Translations under genes and position numbers: made by a program
The notes under the pieces: model-generated
What the model was told of the DNA's origin: nothing
Seen by the model: the letters and a program-made list of their open reading frames with translations, nothing else
Databases searched by the model: none
NCBI GenBank assembly: GCA_964625575.1
Contig: CAZVBQ010000003.1
Coordinates: 62,001 to 126,000, forward strand
From: UTCHB3 sp964625575
Lineage (GTDB): Bacteria > Bacteroidota > Ignavibacteria > Ignavibacteriales > Ignavibacteriaceae
DNA: 64,000 bases
Direction: 5' to 3'
Shown here: positions 50,749 through 59,677 of the stretch, one piece after another
Layout: every line of letters starts with the position of its first letter
How positions within the stretch are numbered: position 1 is the first letter of the stretch

Positions 50749-52056
50749 TTAGACCCCGATCTTTGTCTCTCGCATTGAGTGAACCTTGTTCTTCACGGGA
50801 AGATCAACGGTATCGTTCATTTTAGCTTCGAACTCGTCACGGAACCGGGCAACCATATGCTCGACCGGCCAGGCAGCAGCTTCACCGAGAGCGCAGATCG
50901 TGTTTCCGTCGATATTGTAGGCAACTGAGAGAAGAAGATCGATATCGCTCTTCTGACCGTTTCCGGCTGCCATCCTCTTGAGAATCTTGAGCATCCAGCC
51001 TGTTCCCTCACGGCAAGGGGTGCACTGACCGCAGCTTTCATGGTAGTAGAAGCTCGTGATCCTGGCGAGCACTTTCACCAAGTCAGTATCCTCATCCATA
51101 ACCATGATACCGGCAGTTCCGATTGCACTTCCGGCCGCCCTTAATGATTCGGCATCCATGCGGAGACCCTCAATGGAATCGCCACGAAGTGGTGGCATCG
51201 ACGATCCACCCGGGATGATGCACTTTATCTTCTTGTTACCGGGCACTCCACCGGCGTAATTGTAGATAATGTCAGTGAGTAAAGTACCTGAAGGTAGCTC
51301 ATACACACCCGGTTTGTTCACATGACCGCTGACACCAAAAAGGATTGTTCCGGGATGCTTTTCGGTACCAATTTTTGAGAACCACTCCCATCCTTTATTT
51401 ATGATTGCAGGCACGTTGGTTACAGTCTCAACGTTGTTGATGGTTGTGGGGTTACCCCAGAGACCGTTCTGAGCAGGAAATGGAGGTTTAACCCTCGGGT
51501 ATCCACGTTTTCCTTCAATCGAATTCATTAGTGACGACTCCTCACCACAAATATAAGCTCCGGCTCCCTTGTGAACGTGGATGTTAACATGGAAGTTTGT
51601 ACCAAAGGTCTTCTTCATGGCATCGCCAACCAAACCGGCCTCGTAGGCATCGTCAAGCGCTTTCTGAAAAAGTTTGATCCATTTGTGGTACTCGCCTCTT
51701 ATGTACACGTAACAATTGTTTGCACCGATGGCATAAGAAGTTATGAGTATACCTTCAATCAGTTGATGAGGATTGTATTCAAATATCTGTCTGTCTTTGA
51801 AGGAACCGGGTTCAGACTCGTCACCATTTATGCAGAGATACTTCGGTTTATCAGTGGTTTTCGGCATGAACGACCATTTAAGACCGGTCAGAAACGCGGC
51901 ACCTCCTCTACCACGGAGGCCGGATTTCTTAACGGTGTCGATGATCTCATCGGGAGTCTGAGCGAGCGCTTTTTTAATTGCCTCGTAGCCGCCGTTCTTT
52001 TTGTAGACGTCAAGTATGTGTAAATTTTCTATATCGGGTAGTACTATTTTTTCCAT
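50749..52056 (-). CDS. nuoF: NADH-quinone oxidoreductase subunit F
   Basis: A 435-residue subunit of complex I carrying the NADH site, FMN and one [4Fe-4S] cluster. KKSGLRGRGGAAFLTGLKWS (about 44-63) binds NADH/FMN; ESCGQCTPCREGTGW (about 343-357) plus the Cys in NTICALGEAA ligate the cluster. Length is normal. It is the last gene of the nuoABCDEF run; nuoG-N do not follow, as a terminator lies beyond the octamer array. Confidence 0.96.
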   Translation of the reverse strand: MEKIVLPDIENLHILDVYKKNGGYEAIKKALAQTPDEIIDTVKKSGLRGRGGAAFLTGLKWSFMPKTTDKPKYLCINGDESEPGSFKDRQIFEYNPHQLIEGILITSYAIGANNCYVYIRGEYHKWIKLFQKALDDAYEAGLVGDAMKKTFGTNFHVNIHVHKGAGAYICGEESSLMNSIEGKRGYPRVKPPFPAQNGLWGNPTTINNVETVTNVPAIINKGWEWFSKIGTEKHPGTILFGVSGHVNKPGVYELPSGTLLTDIIYNYAGGVPGNKKIKCIIPGGSSMPPLRGDSIEGLRMDAESLRAAGSAIGTAGIMVMDEDTDLVKVLARITSFYYHESCGQCTPCREGTGWMLKILKRMAAGNGQKSDIDLLLSVAYNIDGNTICALGEAAAWPVEHMVARFRDEFEAKMNDTVDLPVKNKVHSMRETKIGV

Positions 52057-52066
52057 ATCACCACTT

Positions 52067-52540
52067 CTACTTTAGCGAGTCAATTATTTCAAGGGCTTTT
52101 TCTTTTGTAAGATTTTCGTAGAAATCTTCATTGATAGCCATCATGGGTGCAGTACCGCAAGAGCCCATACACTCAACTTCTTCGAGTGAGAAGAGTCCAT
52201 CGGCACTGGTTTTACCGTGCTCAAGCCCGGTACGATCCTTCACTGCGTTCCAGATATCGTACGCCCCGCGGAGCATGCACGATACGTTTGTGCAAACTTG
52301 CAGGTGATACTTTCCCGGCTCGTGCTGGTGGTACATTGTGTAAAAAGTGACCACGCCCATCACTTCCTCTTCCAATATCTCCAGGATTCCGGCTATTTCT
52401 TTTACAACTTCGCCGGAAATGTAGCGGTTCTGATCCTGGGCGATATAAAGCACAGCCATCACCGCTGCTTTCTTCGTAGGGTATTTCGCTAAAACCCGGT
52501 TAACTTTTTCAAGATTTTCTTCTGTGAATTTGAATTCCAT
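52067..52540 (-). CDS. nuoE: NADH-quinone oxidoreductase subunit E
   Basis: A 157-residue thioredoxin-like [2Fe-2S] subunit of the NADH-oxidising module. Four cysteine ligands are visible in HLQVCTNVSCMLRGA (about 80-94) and EEVECMGSCGTAPM (about 121-134). It stands 10 bp before nuoF and 13 bp after nuoD. Confidence 0.95.
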   Translation of the reverse strand: MEFKFTEENLEKVNRVLAKYPTKKAAVMAVLYIAQDQNRYISGEVVKEIAGILEILEEEVMGVVTFYTMYHQHEPGKYHLQVCTNVSCMLRGAYDIWNAVKDRTGLEHGKTSADGLFSLEEVECMGSCGTAPMMAINEDFYENLTKEKALEIIDSLK

Positions 52541-52553
52541 TGGTATCCTCTTT

Positions 52554-53807
52554 TTATTTATCGGCTTCGCCCATAACGGGGTCGATACTTCCGATAATAG
52601 CTACAACATCGGAGATCATGTGTCCTTTAACAAGGTGTCCAAGCGTCTGAAGGTTGCTGAAAGATGGTGATTTTATCTTCATTTTCCAAGGGTGACCTTC
52701 ACCTTTGCTGACAATGTAGAAACCAAGTTCACCTTTAGGATTCTCGACTGAATGATAGACCTCACCCACCGGAGGTTTAACTCCAAAGTTGATGATCATG
52801 AAGTCGTGGATCAGCTCCTCCATCTTGGTGTATATCTCGGTTTTTCTGGGAAGAACCTTTTTCGGAGAATTTGCCATGATATCACCTTTCGGCAATTTAT
52901 CGAGGCACTGATAAATGATCTTCACGCTTTCGCGTAATTCATCAACCCTCACGAAATATCTCGCTAGACTATCACCTTCATTGTAAACAGGAATCTTGAA
53001 ATCAACCTGATCATAGAACATGTAAGGGCTTGCCCTTCTTATATCATGCTCGACACCGGAACCACGAAGTGTTGGCCCAGTCGCTCCCATCGAAATGGCA
53101 TCTTCCCTCGACATGACACCGACTCCTTCGAGTCGCTCAACAAATATCCTGTTGGTGTTAAGGAGGTTTTCCATCTCTTCAAGCTTTTCGTCGAACTGAT
53201 CAAGAAATTCCTTGATCATCTTTGCCGCGTCATCAGGCATGTCAGCCGCCACTCCGCCAATACGCGCGTAACTGGTGGTAAATCTGGCACCGCAGATGAT
53301 ATCATAAGTGTTCAGTATTTTTTCCCTCTCACGGAGTGCCCAAAGGAAAACTGTAAGCGCGCCAACGTCCATAGCCAGAGCGCCAATGGCGACCAGATGC
53401 GAGGTCATTCTGGAGAGCTCACTCATGATCATCCGGATCCACTGAGCCCTTGGAGGAGCTTCAATTCCGTAGAGTTTCTCTACAGCAAGCGAAAAAGCAG
53501 TGTTGTTCGCGGGAGGCGCGATATAGTCGAGCCTGTCGGTATGAGGCAAATACTCATAATACGACATGTTCTCCGCCATCTTCTCGTACCCCCTGTGGAG
53601 GTAACCAAGTTCGGGAACTGCCGCCACAACTGTTTCACCATCCAAACGGAGCAAAACACGGAGAACACCGTGAGTTGCCGGGTGCTGTGGCCCCATGTTC
53701 AGGATCATCTCATTTTCAAGAGCATCCTCAAAAGTAACATTCGTTTCCTGATCGAGCAGCGCTTTTACGATACTCGGGTGTACATCATCTTTAGTTAATC
53801 TTTCCAT
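52554..53807 (-). CDS. nuoD: NADH-quinone oxidoreductase subunit D
   Basis: A 417-residue 49-kDa subunit of the peripheral arm that helps form the quinone site. LNMGPQHPATHGVLRVLL (about 31-48) carries the quinone-site His, ELGYLHRGYEKMAE (about 62-75) follows, and the C-terminus SIDPVMGEADK ends as expected. Family relation to hydrogenase large subunits is known. A long antisense frame lies across it but is not a gene. Confidence 0.96.
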   Translation of the reverse strand: MERLTKDDVHPSIVKALLDQETNVTFEDALENEMILNMGPQHPATHGVLRVLLRLDGETVVAAVPELGYLHRGYEKMAENMSYYEYLPHTDRLDYIAPPANNTAFSLAVEKLYGIEAPPRAQWIRMIMSELSRMTSHLVAIGALAMDVGALTVFLWALREREKILNTYDIICGARFTTSYARIGGVAADMPDDAAKMIKEFLDQFDEKLEEMENLLNTNRIFVERLEGVGVMSREDAISMGATGPTLRGSGVEHDIRRASPYMFYDQVDFKIPVYNEGDSLARYFVRVDELRESVKIIYQCLDKLPKGDIMANSPKKVLPRKTEIYTKMEELIHDFMIINFGVKPPVGEVYHSVENPKGELGFYIVSKGEGHPWKMKIKSPSFSNLQTLGHLVKGHMISDVVAIIGSIDPVMGEADK

Positions 53808-53815
53808 ACAAACTC

Positions 53816-54304
53816 TTATTTCTTTGGAAGGGGCTGATCACCGGGAATACCCATCAAGGGGTATTCTTTCCGGAGAGGATGATACTCAAATTCTTCTGCC
53901 ATGTACATTCTTCTCGGGTCAGGGTGACCGTCGAATTTAATACCGTACATGTCCCAGGTTTCTCTTTCATACCAGTTGGCAGATTTCCAGATCGAGCTCA
54001 CACTGTTGATGTGTGGCTCGTGCTCTTCAACGTCGCACGATACACGCAACCTGCTCTTGAACTTTATTGAAGAAAGGTGATAAACCACAGTGAAGCGGTT
54101 TTTCTTCTTTGCCCAGTCGATCGCGGTTACATCCACACACTGATCGTAGGCCAGATCGTTGCTGTCCCGCAGGAATTCGCAAACGGGTACAACCATCGCT
54201 TTATTGAACTTAACAGTCACTTCTCCCCTGAACTCAGCAAACTCAAAGTCAGTTCCGGGAAACTTTTCAGCGAGAAGTGATTCTAATTTTTCTTTACTTT
54301 CCAT
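53816..54304 (-). CDS. nuoC: NADH-quinone oxidoreductase subunit C
   Basis: A 162-residue 30-kDa subunit. The signature ERETWDMYGIKFDGHPDPRR (about 113-132) is diagnostic. It is separate from NuoD, not fused. The start overlaps the nuoB end by 11 bp. Confidence 0.95.
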   Translation of the reverse strand: MESKEKLESLLAEKFPGTDFEFAEFRGEVTVKFNKAMVVPVCEFLRDSNDLAYDQCVDVTAIDWAKKKNRFTVVYHLSSIKFKSRLRVSCDVEEHEPHINSVSSIWKSANWYERETWDMYGIKFDGHPDPRRMYMAEEFEYHPLRKEYPLMGIPGDQPLPKK

Positions 54305-54815
54305 TTATTTTCACCGGCTCCAAAAGTGGAATATCTTGAAACTCTCTTGCTTTGGTATTTTTTATCTTCTCTTGAATTTTCATGAGCGCGTGGAGGAGGT
54401 TATCCGGACGCGGGGGGCACCCGGCAAGATAAACATCCACAGGCAGGAAATTATCGATTCCTTGTACAACCGGGTATGAACGGTACATGCCACCGGTGGA
54501 GGTGCAAACTCCCATGGCGATCACCCACTTGGGATCGGGCATCTGATCGTAGATCTTCTTTACCACATGTGCCATTTTATATGTAACAGTTCCGGCAACC
54601 AGCATCACGTCACACTGGCGAGGTGTAAAACGCATAACTTCTGATCCAAAACGCGATATGTCATATTTCGGTCCGGCGGTAGCCATCATTTCGATAGCGC
54701 AGCATGAGATACCCATTGGCATTGGCCATACGGAGCTTTCCCTCGCCCACGCTACAAGGGCGTCTATCGTCGAGGTGATGAATCCTTCATTCTGCAGCTT
54801 GGCTTCTAATCCCAT
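54294..54815 (-). CDS. nuoB: NADH-quinone oxidoreductase subunit B
   Basis: A 173-residue subunit holding the terminal [4Fe-4S] cluster N2. The ligands are the adjacent Cys pair in MGISCCAIEMMATAGPKYD (about 37-55), Cys in AMGVCTSTGGMY (about 101) and in AGCPPRPD (about 131). It overlaps nuoA by 10 bp and nuoC by 11. Confidence 0.96.
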   Translation of the reverse strand: MGLEAKLQNEGFITSTIDALVAWARESSVWPMPMGISCCAIEMMATAGPKYDISRFGSEVMRFTPRQCDVMLVAGTVTYKMAHVVKKIYDQMPDPKWVIAMGVCTSTGGMYRSYPVVQGIDNFLPVDVYLAGCPPRPDNLLHALMKIQEKIKNTKAREFQDIPLLEPVKINGK

Positions 54816-55174
54816 TTGAATCCTCCTTTTTTGTAAGCATAGAGAAAACCCAATTCAAACACTATCAAGAATATAAACATCGACCAGAAGGCAGCAACTC
54901 CAAAATCCTTGTAAAGTTTTATAAATTCCACCGCCCAAGGGTATACAAAGATAACTTCAAGATCGAAAATGATGAAGAGCATCGCTACAACGTAGTATTT
55001 TATCGATACCCTCTCCTCTGTCGAACCGATCGGTTTCATACCACTTTCATATGGAGATGATTTTATCTTATTTGGCCTCTGTGGTCCAAATAACGACGAG
55101 GTAGAAACCATCACCACTCCGAATATCAAAGCAAATCCGAACACAACCAGTACCGGAATGTAGTTTTCGAGCAT
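54806..55174 (-). CDS. nuoA: NADH-quinone oxidoreductase subunit A
   Basis: A 122-residue membrane subunit with three hydrophobic segments and the conserved loop SSPYESGMKPIGS (about 40-52). FIIFDLEVIFVYPWA (about 70-85, FIIFDLE motif) is typical. The frame is open to a GTG at 55222, but MLENYIPVLVVFGF at 55174 is the usual beginning. It heads nuoABCDEF. Confidence 0.95.
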   Translation of the reverse strand: MLENYIPVLVVFGFALIFGVVMVSTSSLFGPQRPNKIKSSPYESGMKPIGSTEERVSIKYYVVAMLFIIFDLEVIFVYPWAVEFIKLYKDFGVAAFWSMFIFLIVFELGFLYAYKKGGFKWD

Positions 55175-55220
55175 TTTTTGACCGATAATTAATTCGTAAA
55201 ATTCAAACCTTAAATTTATC

Positions 55221-55270
55221 ACTATTTTGGGAGATAGTCAATTTTTTAATTGTTTCGCACTATTTCTCCC
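55221..55270. promoter_or_regulatory. Repeated ACTAT/ATAGT dyads between nuoA and the beta-CASP gene
   Basis: ACTAT (55221-55225), ATAGT (55234-55238) and ACTAT (55259-55263) make two overlapping dyads; the longer one pairs GGGAGATAGT with ACTATTTCTCCC, with one two-base offset. The site lies 47 bp from nuoA and 41 bp from the divergent gene, so it could bind a regulator of both. Confidence 0.35.
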
Positions 55271-55311
55271 AACTTTTTCGTAACTTTCGATACAACTTAC
55301 ACGGGAGAATT

Positions 55312-56709
55312 ATGGATGTTCAATTTATTGGTGCCGCGGGCACTGTCACAGGGTCGAATCATCTTTTAAGAACAGAACAAGGCAAGATACTGCTCGATTG
55401 TGGCCTCTATCAGGGTAAAAGAAAAGAAGCTTTTGAACTGAACCGCACGTTTGAGTTTTACAACCCTAAAAACATTGACGCAGTGATATTATCGCATGCT
55501 CATATCGATCATGCCGGCAACTTGCCTAATCTTGTGAAGAATGGTTTCAGCGGTCCGATCTACTGCACTCACGCGACAAAAGATCTTTGTGAGATAATGC
55601 TCGCTGACTCGGCGCACATTCAACAGAAAGATACTGAATTTGTAAACAAGAAAAGAGCCAAACAAGGCAAAAACCTCTTTGAGCCCCTCTACACTCAGGA
55701 AGATGTAAATACCACGATCAGTCTGATGGTGGGTGTAAACTACCACCATGAGTTCGAAGTGCTGCCCGGGATCAACGCTACATTTTACGACGCGGGACAT
55801 ATTCTCGGAAGTGCCGTCACGTATATGCGCATAGAAGAACATGGCAAGACAGTGGAACTGGGATTTTCCGGCGATCTTGGCAGACCCAACATGCCTATTC
55901 TCCGCGATCCGGAGATAATCCCCGACGTTGATTACTTCATTTGTGAAAGCACTTATGGTGGTCGATTCCATGAAGATTTCGAAATGTCGGAAGCAAAGGT
56001 TGTGGATATAATTAAACGGGCTATTGAAAGGAAGGGAAAGATAATTACCCCTGCCTTCAGTCTCGGAAGAACTCAGGAGCTGGTCTACCTGTTGCATACC
56101 ATTTTTGAAAAGGGATTGGTACCAAACATCCCGGTTTATGTTGACTCTCCCCTTTCGTTTAATGCCACTCAGGTTTTCAGGGATCATACTGAGTGTTTTG
56201 ACGCTGAAATATCTGCTCATATTCTCCGGAATGAAGATCCTTTAGGATTCAAAAAACTGAGATACATCACCGCTGTTGAAGAGTCGAAACAGCTCAATGA
56301 CCGTGAAGGCCCCATGATGATCATCTCTGCCTCGGGAATGGCTGAGTCAGGCAGAATTCTGCATCACCTGGCCAACAATATCGAGAATCCGGCTAATATC
56401 ATTATGATGACAGGTTACTGCGCGGAAAACACCTTGGGAAAACGGATAATCGAGAAAAACAAGGAAGTGAATATCTTTGGTGAACCTCACAAGTTGAACG
56501 CGGAAGTGGTTGTTTTCAACTCACTCTCAGCGCACGCTGATTCTGATGAGCTGATATACTACGTGAACAAGTTCAACCGGGAGAAGATGAAAGAAATATT
56601 CCTTGTGCATGGTGAACCCGACCAACAGGAGAAATTCGCCAACCGGTTAACATTGAACCACTTCAAGTCAGTCAAGATACCGAAAAAGGGAGAATATTTT
56701 ACCGTATGA
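55312..56709 (+). CDS. Beta-CASP metallo-beta-lactamase RNA-processing nuclease-like protein
   Basis: A 465-residue protein. The metallo-beta-lactamase core has ILSHAHIDHAGNLP (about 59-72), YDAGHILGSA (His, about 160-169) and GFSGDLGRPNMP (Asp, about 183-194). The beta-CASP insert (about 205-395) holds ITPAFSLGRTQEL, and the C-terminal RMMBL domain has FNSLSAHADSDEL (about 400-412) and LVHGEPDQQEKFA. Relatives cut RNA (Ysh1/CPSF-73, RNase J kin). GGGAG stands four bases before the ATG. Confidence 0.92.
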   Translation: MDVQFIGAAGTVTGSNHLLRTEQGKILLDCGLYQGKRKEAFELNRTFEFYNPKNIDAVILSHAHIDHAGNLPNLVKNGFSGPIYCTHATKDLCEIMLADSAHIQQKDTEFVNKKRAKQGKNLFEPLYTQEDVNTTISLMVGVNYHHEFEVLPGINATFYDAGHILGSAVTYMRIEEHGKTVELGFSGDLGRPNMPILRDPEIIPDVDYFICESTYGGRFHEDFEMSEAKVVDIIKRAIERKGKIITPAFSLGRTQELVYLLHTIFEKGLVPNIPVYVDSPLSFNATQVFRDHTECFDAEISAHILRNEDPLGFKKLRYITAVEESKQLNDREGPMMIISASGMAESGRILHHLANNIENPANIIMMTGYCAENTLGKRIIEKNKEVNIFGEPHKLNAEVVVFNSLSAHADSDELIYYVNKFNREKMKEIFLVHGEPDQQEKFANRLTLNHFKSVKIPKKGEYFTV

Positions 56710-56726
56710 AGTCTTAATTTGGAGGC

Positions 56727-57719
56727 ATGACCAAAATCAGGAAGATCTTCACCGGTATCGTTTTTATCGCCATTCTAATCGGCGGATGCGAAAGCACTCC
56801 GCCGTTGGCTCCGTTCAATTCGGGGCTTCCGCCTGCAGTGCCCGAGAACGTCCGGGTTGTTACCGCTACGGATGGTGTGGTAATTCTAAGGTGGTGGGAG
56901 AATATTGATCCTGAGTTTTCTTCTTACAAAATTTATAGAAGTGTCAACGACTCAACAGGTCTTACATTATTCAAGGAGGTCCGTACCAATTTTTTCAGGG
57001 ATGATGGGCTGTATTACGATTCAACCTATTATTACGCGGTCACTTCAGTAGGCCGGAACGGACTTGAGAGCAGAAAATCTCTCACAGTACGTGCCAATCC
57101 GTTAAATAATTTCGACCCCGTACTCCCCTCTTATATTATCACCAAACCGGTTAATTTTGAGGGCAAACCTATAGTTATGTTCGAGTGGAGCAAGGATGAA
57201 AATCCCGATCTTAAAGGTCTCGAAGTTTATCGCTCCGTTTCACAGGGCTTTACACCCGGACCCAATGATCTGGTTGCGGTTCTTGACACGGTGAAAGATA
57301 CCGATTCGCTCGCCTTCTCATCGGAAGTGAGTTATTATTATAGATTCAGAGTCGCCGACAAGGGGGGGCGTTTCTCAACCTTCTCAGATGAAAAAAAGGT
57401 GTTCCTCTATCCTGCGTTAACTAAGATTTTCCCGGTGAATGACGCGGCTCTTCCACTTTTTGATGCCTTTTCGCTTCAAACGCTCGATTATGAGCTTGAT
57501 TATGGAATAATCCTGTATGATTCACCCACTCTTTCAGAAGTGTGGCGTTCGCCGATTTACAGGGCATCCTCTTCGGGGGAGCTTTATATTCCATTTGTTG
57601 TCGCGTATATCGGCCTGAATAAAAAATATTATTGGCGGGTCGTGGCTTACGAGCCGGGTGCCGCGCTCCCCGTAATTTGGTCCGGCCTTTCTTCATTCCA
57701 GCTCACACGGTTCAATTGA
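56727..57719 (+). CDS. Fibronectin type III lipoprotein
   Basis: A 330-residue exported lipoprotein with signal MTKIRKIFTGIVFIAILIGG and lipobox IGGC. Two FN3 domains are likely: about 37-125 (PENVRVVTATDGVVILRWW, SYKIYRSVND) and about 130-235 (EWSKDENPDLKGLEVYRSVS). The remainder to 330 has FQLTRF at its end and no motif I know. GGAGG lies one base before the ATG. Its stop overlaps the TTG start of the next gene as TTGA, so the two are probably made together. Confidence 0.8.
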   Translation: MTKIRKIFTGIVFIAILIGGCESTPPLAPFNSGLPPAVPENVRVVTATDGVVILRWWENIDPEFSSYKIYRSVNDSTGLTLFKEVRTNFFRDDGLYYDSTYYYAVTSVGRNGLESRKSLTVRANPLNNFDPVLPSYIITKPVNFEGKPIVMFEWSKDENPDLKGLEVYRSVSQGFTPGPNDLVAVLDTVKDTDSLAFSSEVSYYYRFRVADKGGRFSTFSDEKKVFLYPALTKIFPVNDAALPLFDAFSLQTLDYELDYGIILYDSPTLSEVWRSPIYRASSSGELYIPFVVAYIGLNKKYYWRVVAYEPGAALPVIWSGLSSFQLTRFN

Positions 57720-59626
57720 AGTTCGCGGTTAAAATTCTGCCGCTGCTGGCATTTTTGATTGTAAGCGTGAACGGACAGTCAGATTCCGACTCGTTACAAG
57801 CGACACTGCTTCCTCCCTCCACACGGAACTCAATCTCTACCGTATTCAATAAGGAACTGAGTATCTATTCCTTGCTCAGCAAGATTCATTATTCGCAATC
57901 CTCGGGTAATTTTAACTTCAAACTGAGCGAGGACCTGAACTCAAGCCTCCTCAAATATTCCGGAAGCAACACCACCAGAGATGAAAACGTCTTCAAACTC
58001 TCCGGGGAATACAATAACAGCATCTATCTGAATCCCGGATTTCTGGTTAGCAGCCAGTTATACAGTGATTCCAGGACTACAGATATTAATACGGCGGCTT
58101 CAAATTTTGGACTCCTTTACAACAGGATGCTTCTGGAGAACGTATTAACCCTCCTCCCCTTCGCAGGTTACATCGAAGATGTGCAGTCGGGAATCTCTAA
58201 CAATGGAATGGTTTACGGAATTCAAGGGGGAATCGACAAAACCTCTTTCTCTGATTTTTTGGTCGGTTCCGCGTTTCAATTCAGGAATGAAGACATTGCT
58301 CCCCGGAAAAACACGATACGGGATATCAGTGCTTCTATAGAAAATATTATTGACAATGATATACAGAACAAGCTTTCAGTGAAGTTTCATGAAACAGGAC
58401 GGGACTTTTTCTTCGATGCCGACTCGTCAATTAAAGAAATCTTCGCGATCGAGAAAAACCAACAGAGAAGAAATGACCGGCAATATTCAATATCGGATGA
58501 ATTTCTCTATTCGGGATTGTTGAACAATACATCGGTGGGTTTGCGATTCAATTTCTCAGACCGTTTGGTTGAAAGAACCACCAAATATAAAAAACCGGGT
58601 GATCTGTTCCCTACTTCCTTTGACTCGCAGATTGAGGAATTAAAGTTTGATATCAACACGCTGATCAGCCACACTTCCGAATTCATTGATCTCAAGTTTA
58701 ACATGAATTATGCCGAGCGAAATGAAAAATTCCTTTTAATCAATGCCGCGGGAGCAAATTCTGACTACTTTGAGCAGAAACAAAAAAATGAGGGTATAAA
58801 GAACAACATTGCTTCTCAGGTGTTTATCTCGTTTACCGGAACAATTTATTTGACGGAGCAGGACAAGATCGATCTGAATCTCTCACATTTCAAACTTCGA
58901 TACGACACCCCCTCAGTCGATAATATCGACGAGCGGGACGAGTTGCTTTCACAGTTCAGGATCAGGTATACCAGATTGCTCAATTCCCGGCTGGCGGTCT
59001 TCGCCGGTTTCGATCTGTCATACGGAAAACTGGTCTATATTCTCGCCGCGCGTAGCTCAAACAATAACACGAACAGGATATTCAAACTTAACACAGGCTA
59101 TAGCTATGAAGGAAACGGATTCAGGAATCACGGTAATTTTGAGATAATCGCGAATTATCTCGTTTATGATTTTGAAGACTTAAATCCAGGCTTCAAAAGT
59201 TTTAGTTTCAGACAGATATCGCTTTCCGATTCTCTCACGGTCGAAATAACGCGCGATTTGAGTTTTGAATTAACCGGATTCTACAAACTCAGCGAGCAAG
59301 GTGACCTCAGATGGAGCGACTACAAAATAAAACCGGGCAGGGAGATAACTGAAGTATTGCTTCTACCCGCCCTTTCTACCACGCTCGGGCAGTACACATT
59401 CAAACTCGGGCTGAGATATTATTCATATTTTTCTGATCTTATCGTGAATGAAGAACATAAGGAAGAAAATTTCTACAAGGGTATCGCCCCTCTGGTTGAA
59501 ATAAGCGCTTTTGTAAATGAGACATTTCAACTTAATCTGAGAGGCTGGTATGAGACAATCGACTCAAGAGGCAACAACAGACGTTACCTTACCACATTAA
59601 ACCTTGGAGCCAAGTGGTACTTGTGA
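57716..59626 (+). CDS. Predicted outer-membrane beta-barrel protein, unknown function
   Basis: A 636-residue protein I do not recognise. An upstream ATG at 57632 lies inside the previous gene and gives no signal peptide; the TTG at 57716 gives LKFAVKILPLLAFLIVSVNG, a clean one. The rest is built of alternating polar/hydrophobic strands rich in Asn, Ser, Tyr and Phe, ending in an aromatic strand (TTLNLGAKWYL), which suggests a large outer-membrane barrel with about 22-28 strands. Its only close partner is the FN3 lipoprotein upstream. Confidence 0.7.
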   Translation: MKFAVKILPLLAFLIVSVNGQSDSDSLQATLLPPSTRNSISTVFNKELSIYSLLSKIHYSQSSGNFNFKLSEDLNSSLLKYSGSNTTRDENVFKLSGEYNNSIYLNPGFLVSSQLYSDSRTTDINTAASNFGLLYNRMLLENVLTLLPFAGYIEDVQSGISNNGMVYGIQGGIDKTSFSDFLVGSAFQFRNEDIAPRKNTIRDISASIENIIDNDIQNKLSVKFHETGRDFFFDADSSIKEIFAIEKNQQRRNDRQYSISDEFLYSGLLNNTSVGLRFNFSDRLVERTTKYKKPGDLFPTSFDSQIEELKFDINTLISHTSEFIDLKFNMNYAERNEKFLLINAAGANSDYFEQKQKNEGIKNNIASQVFISFTGTIYLTEQDKIDLNLSHFKLRYDTPSVDNIDERDELLSQFRIRYTRLLNSRLAVFAGFDLSYGKLVYILAARSSNNNTNRIFKLNTGYSYEGNGFRNHGNFEIIANYLVYDFEDLNPGFKSFSFRQISLSDSLTVEITRDLSFELTGFYKLSEQGDLRWSDYKIKPGREITEVLLLPALSTTLGQYTFKLGLRYYSYFSDLIVNEEHKEENFYKGIAPLVEISAFVNETFQLNLRGWYETIDSRGNNRRYLTTLNLGAKWYL

Positions 59627-59637
59627 GCATAATTTAC

Positions 59638-59667
59638 TTGAAATAAGCTCAGAATTTGTTATTTTGC
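59638..59667 (+). promoter_or_regulatory. Possible promoter upstream of the RsbW-like gene
   Basis: TTG is 19 bases from TATTTTGC, close to TTG-N19-TAnnTTTG but one base short in the -7 part. It would give a very short leader before TTG 59678 or GTG 59687. Confidence 0.25.
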
Positions 59668-59677
59668 AATAAAAATT

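Noticed and set aside
50467..50778. A 103-codon plus-strand ORF across the octamer array
   Set aside because: It is open only because the plus-strand repeat contains no stop codon; its product is an 8-residue repeat (24 bp) made by the octamers, and it runs antisense into nuoF.
53046..53798. A 250-codon ORF antisense to nuoD
   Set aside because: It lies fully within nuoD, whose family motifs are clear on the other strand, and its product matches nothing I recognise.
57632..57715. ATG start 84 bp upstream for the outer-membrane barrel gene
   Set aside because: It lies inside the preceding lipoprotein gene and would bury the signal peptide; the TTG at 57716 fits better.
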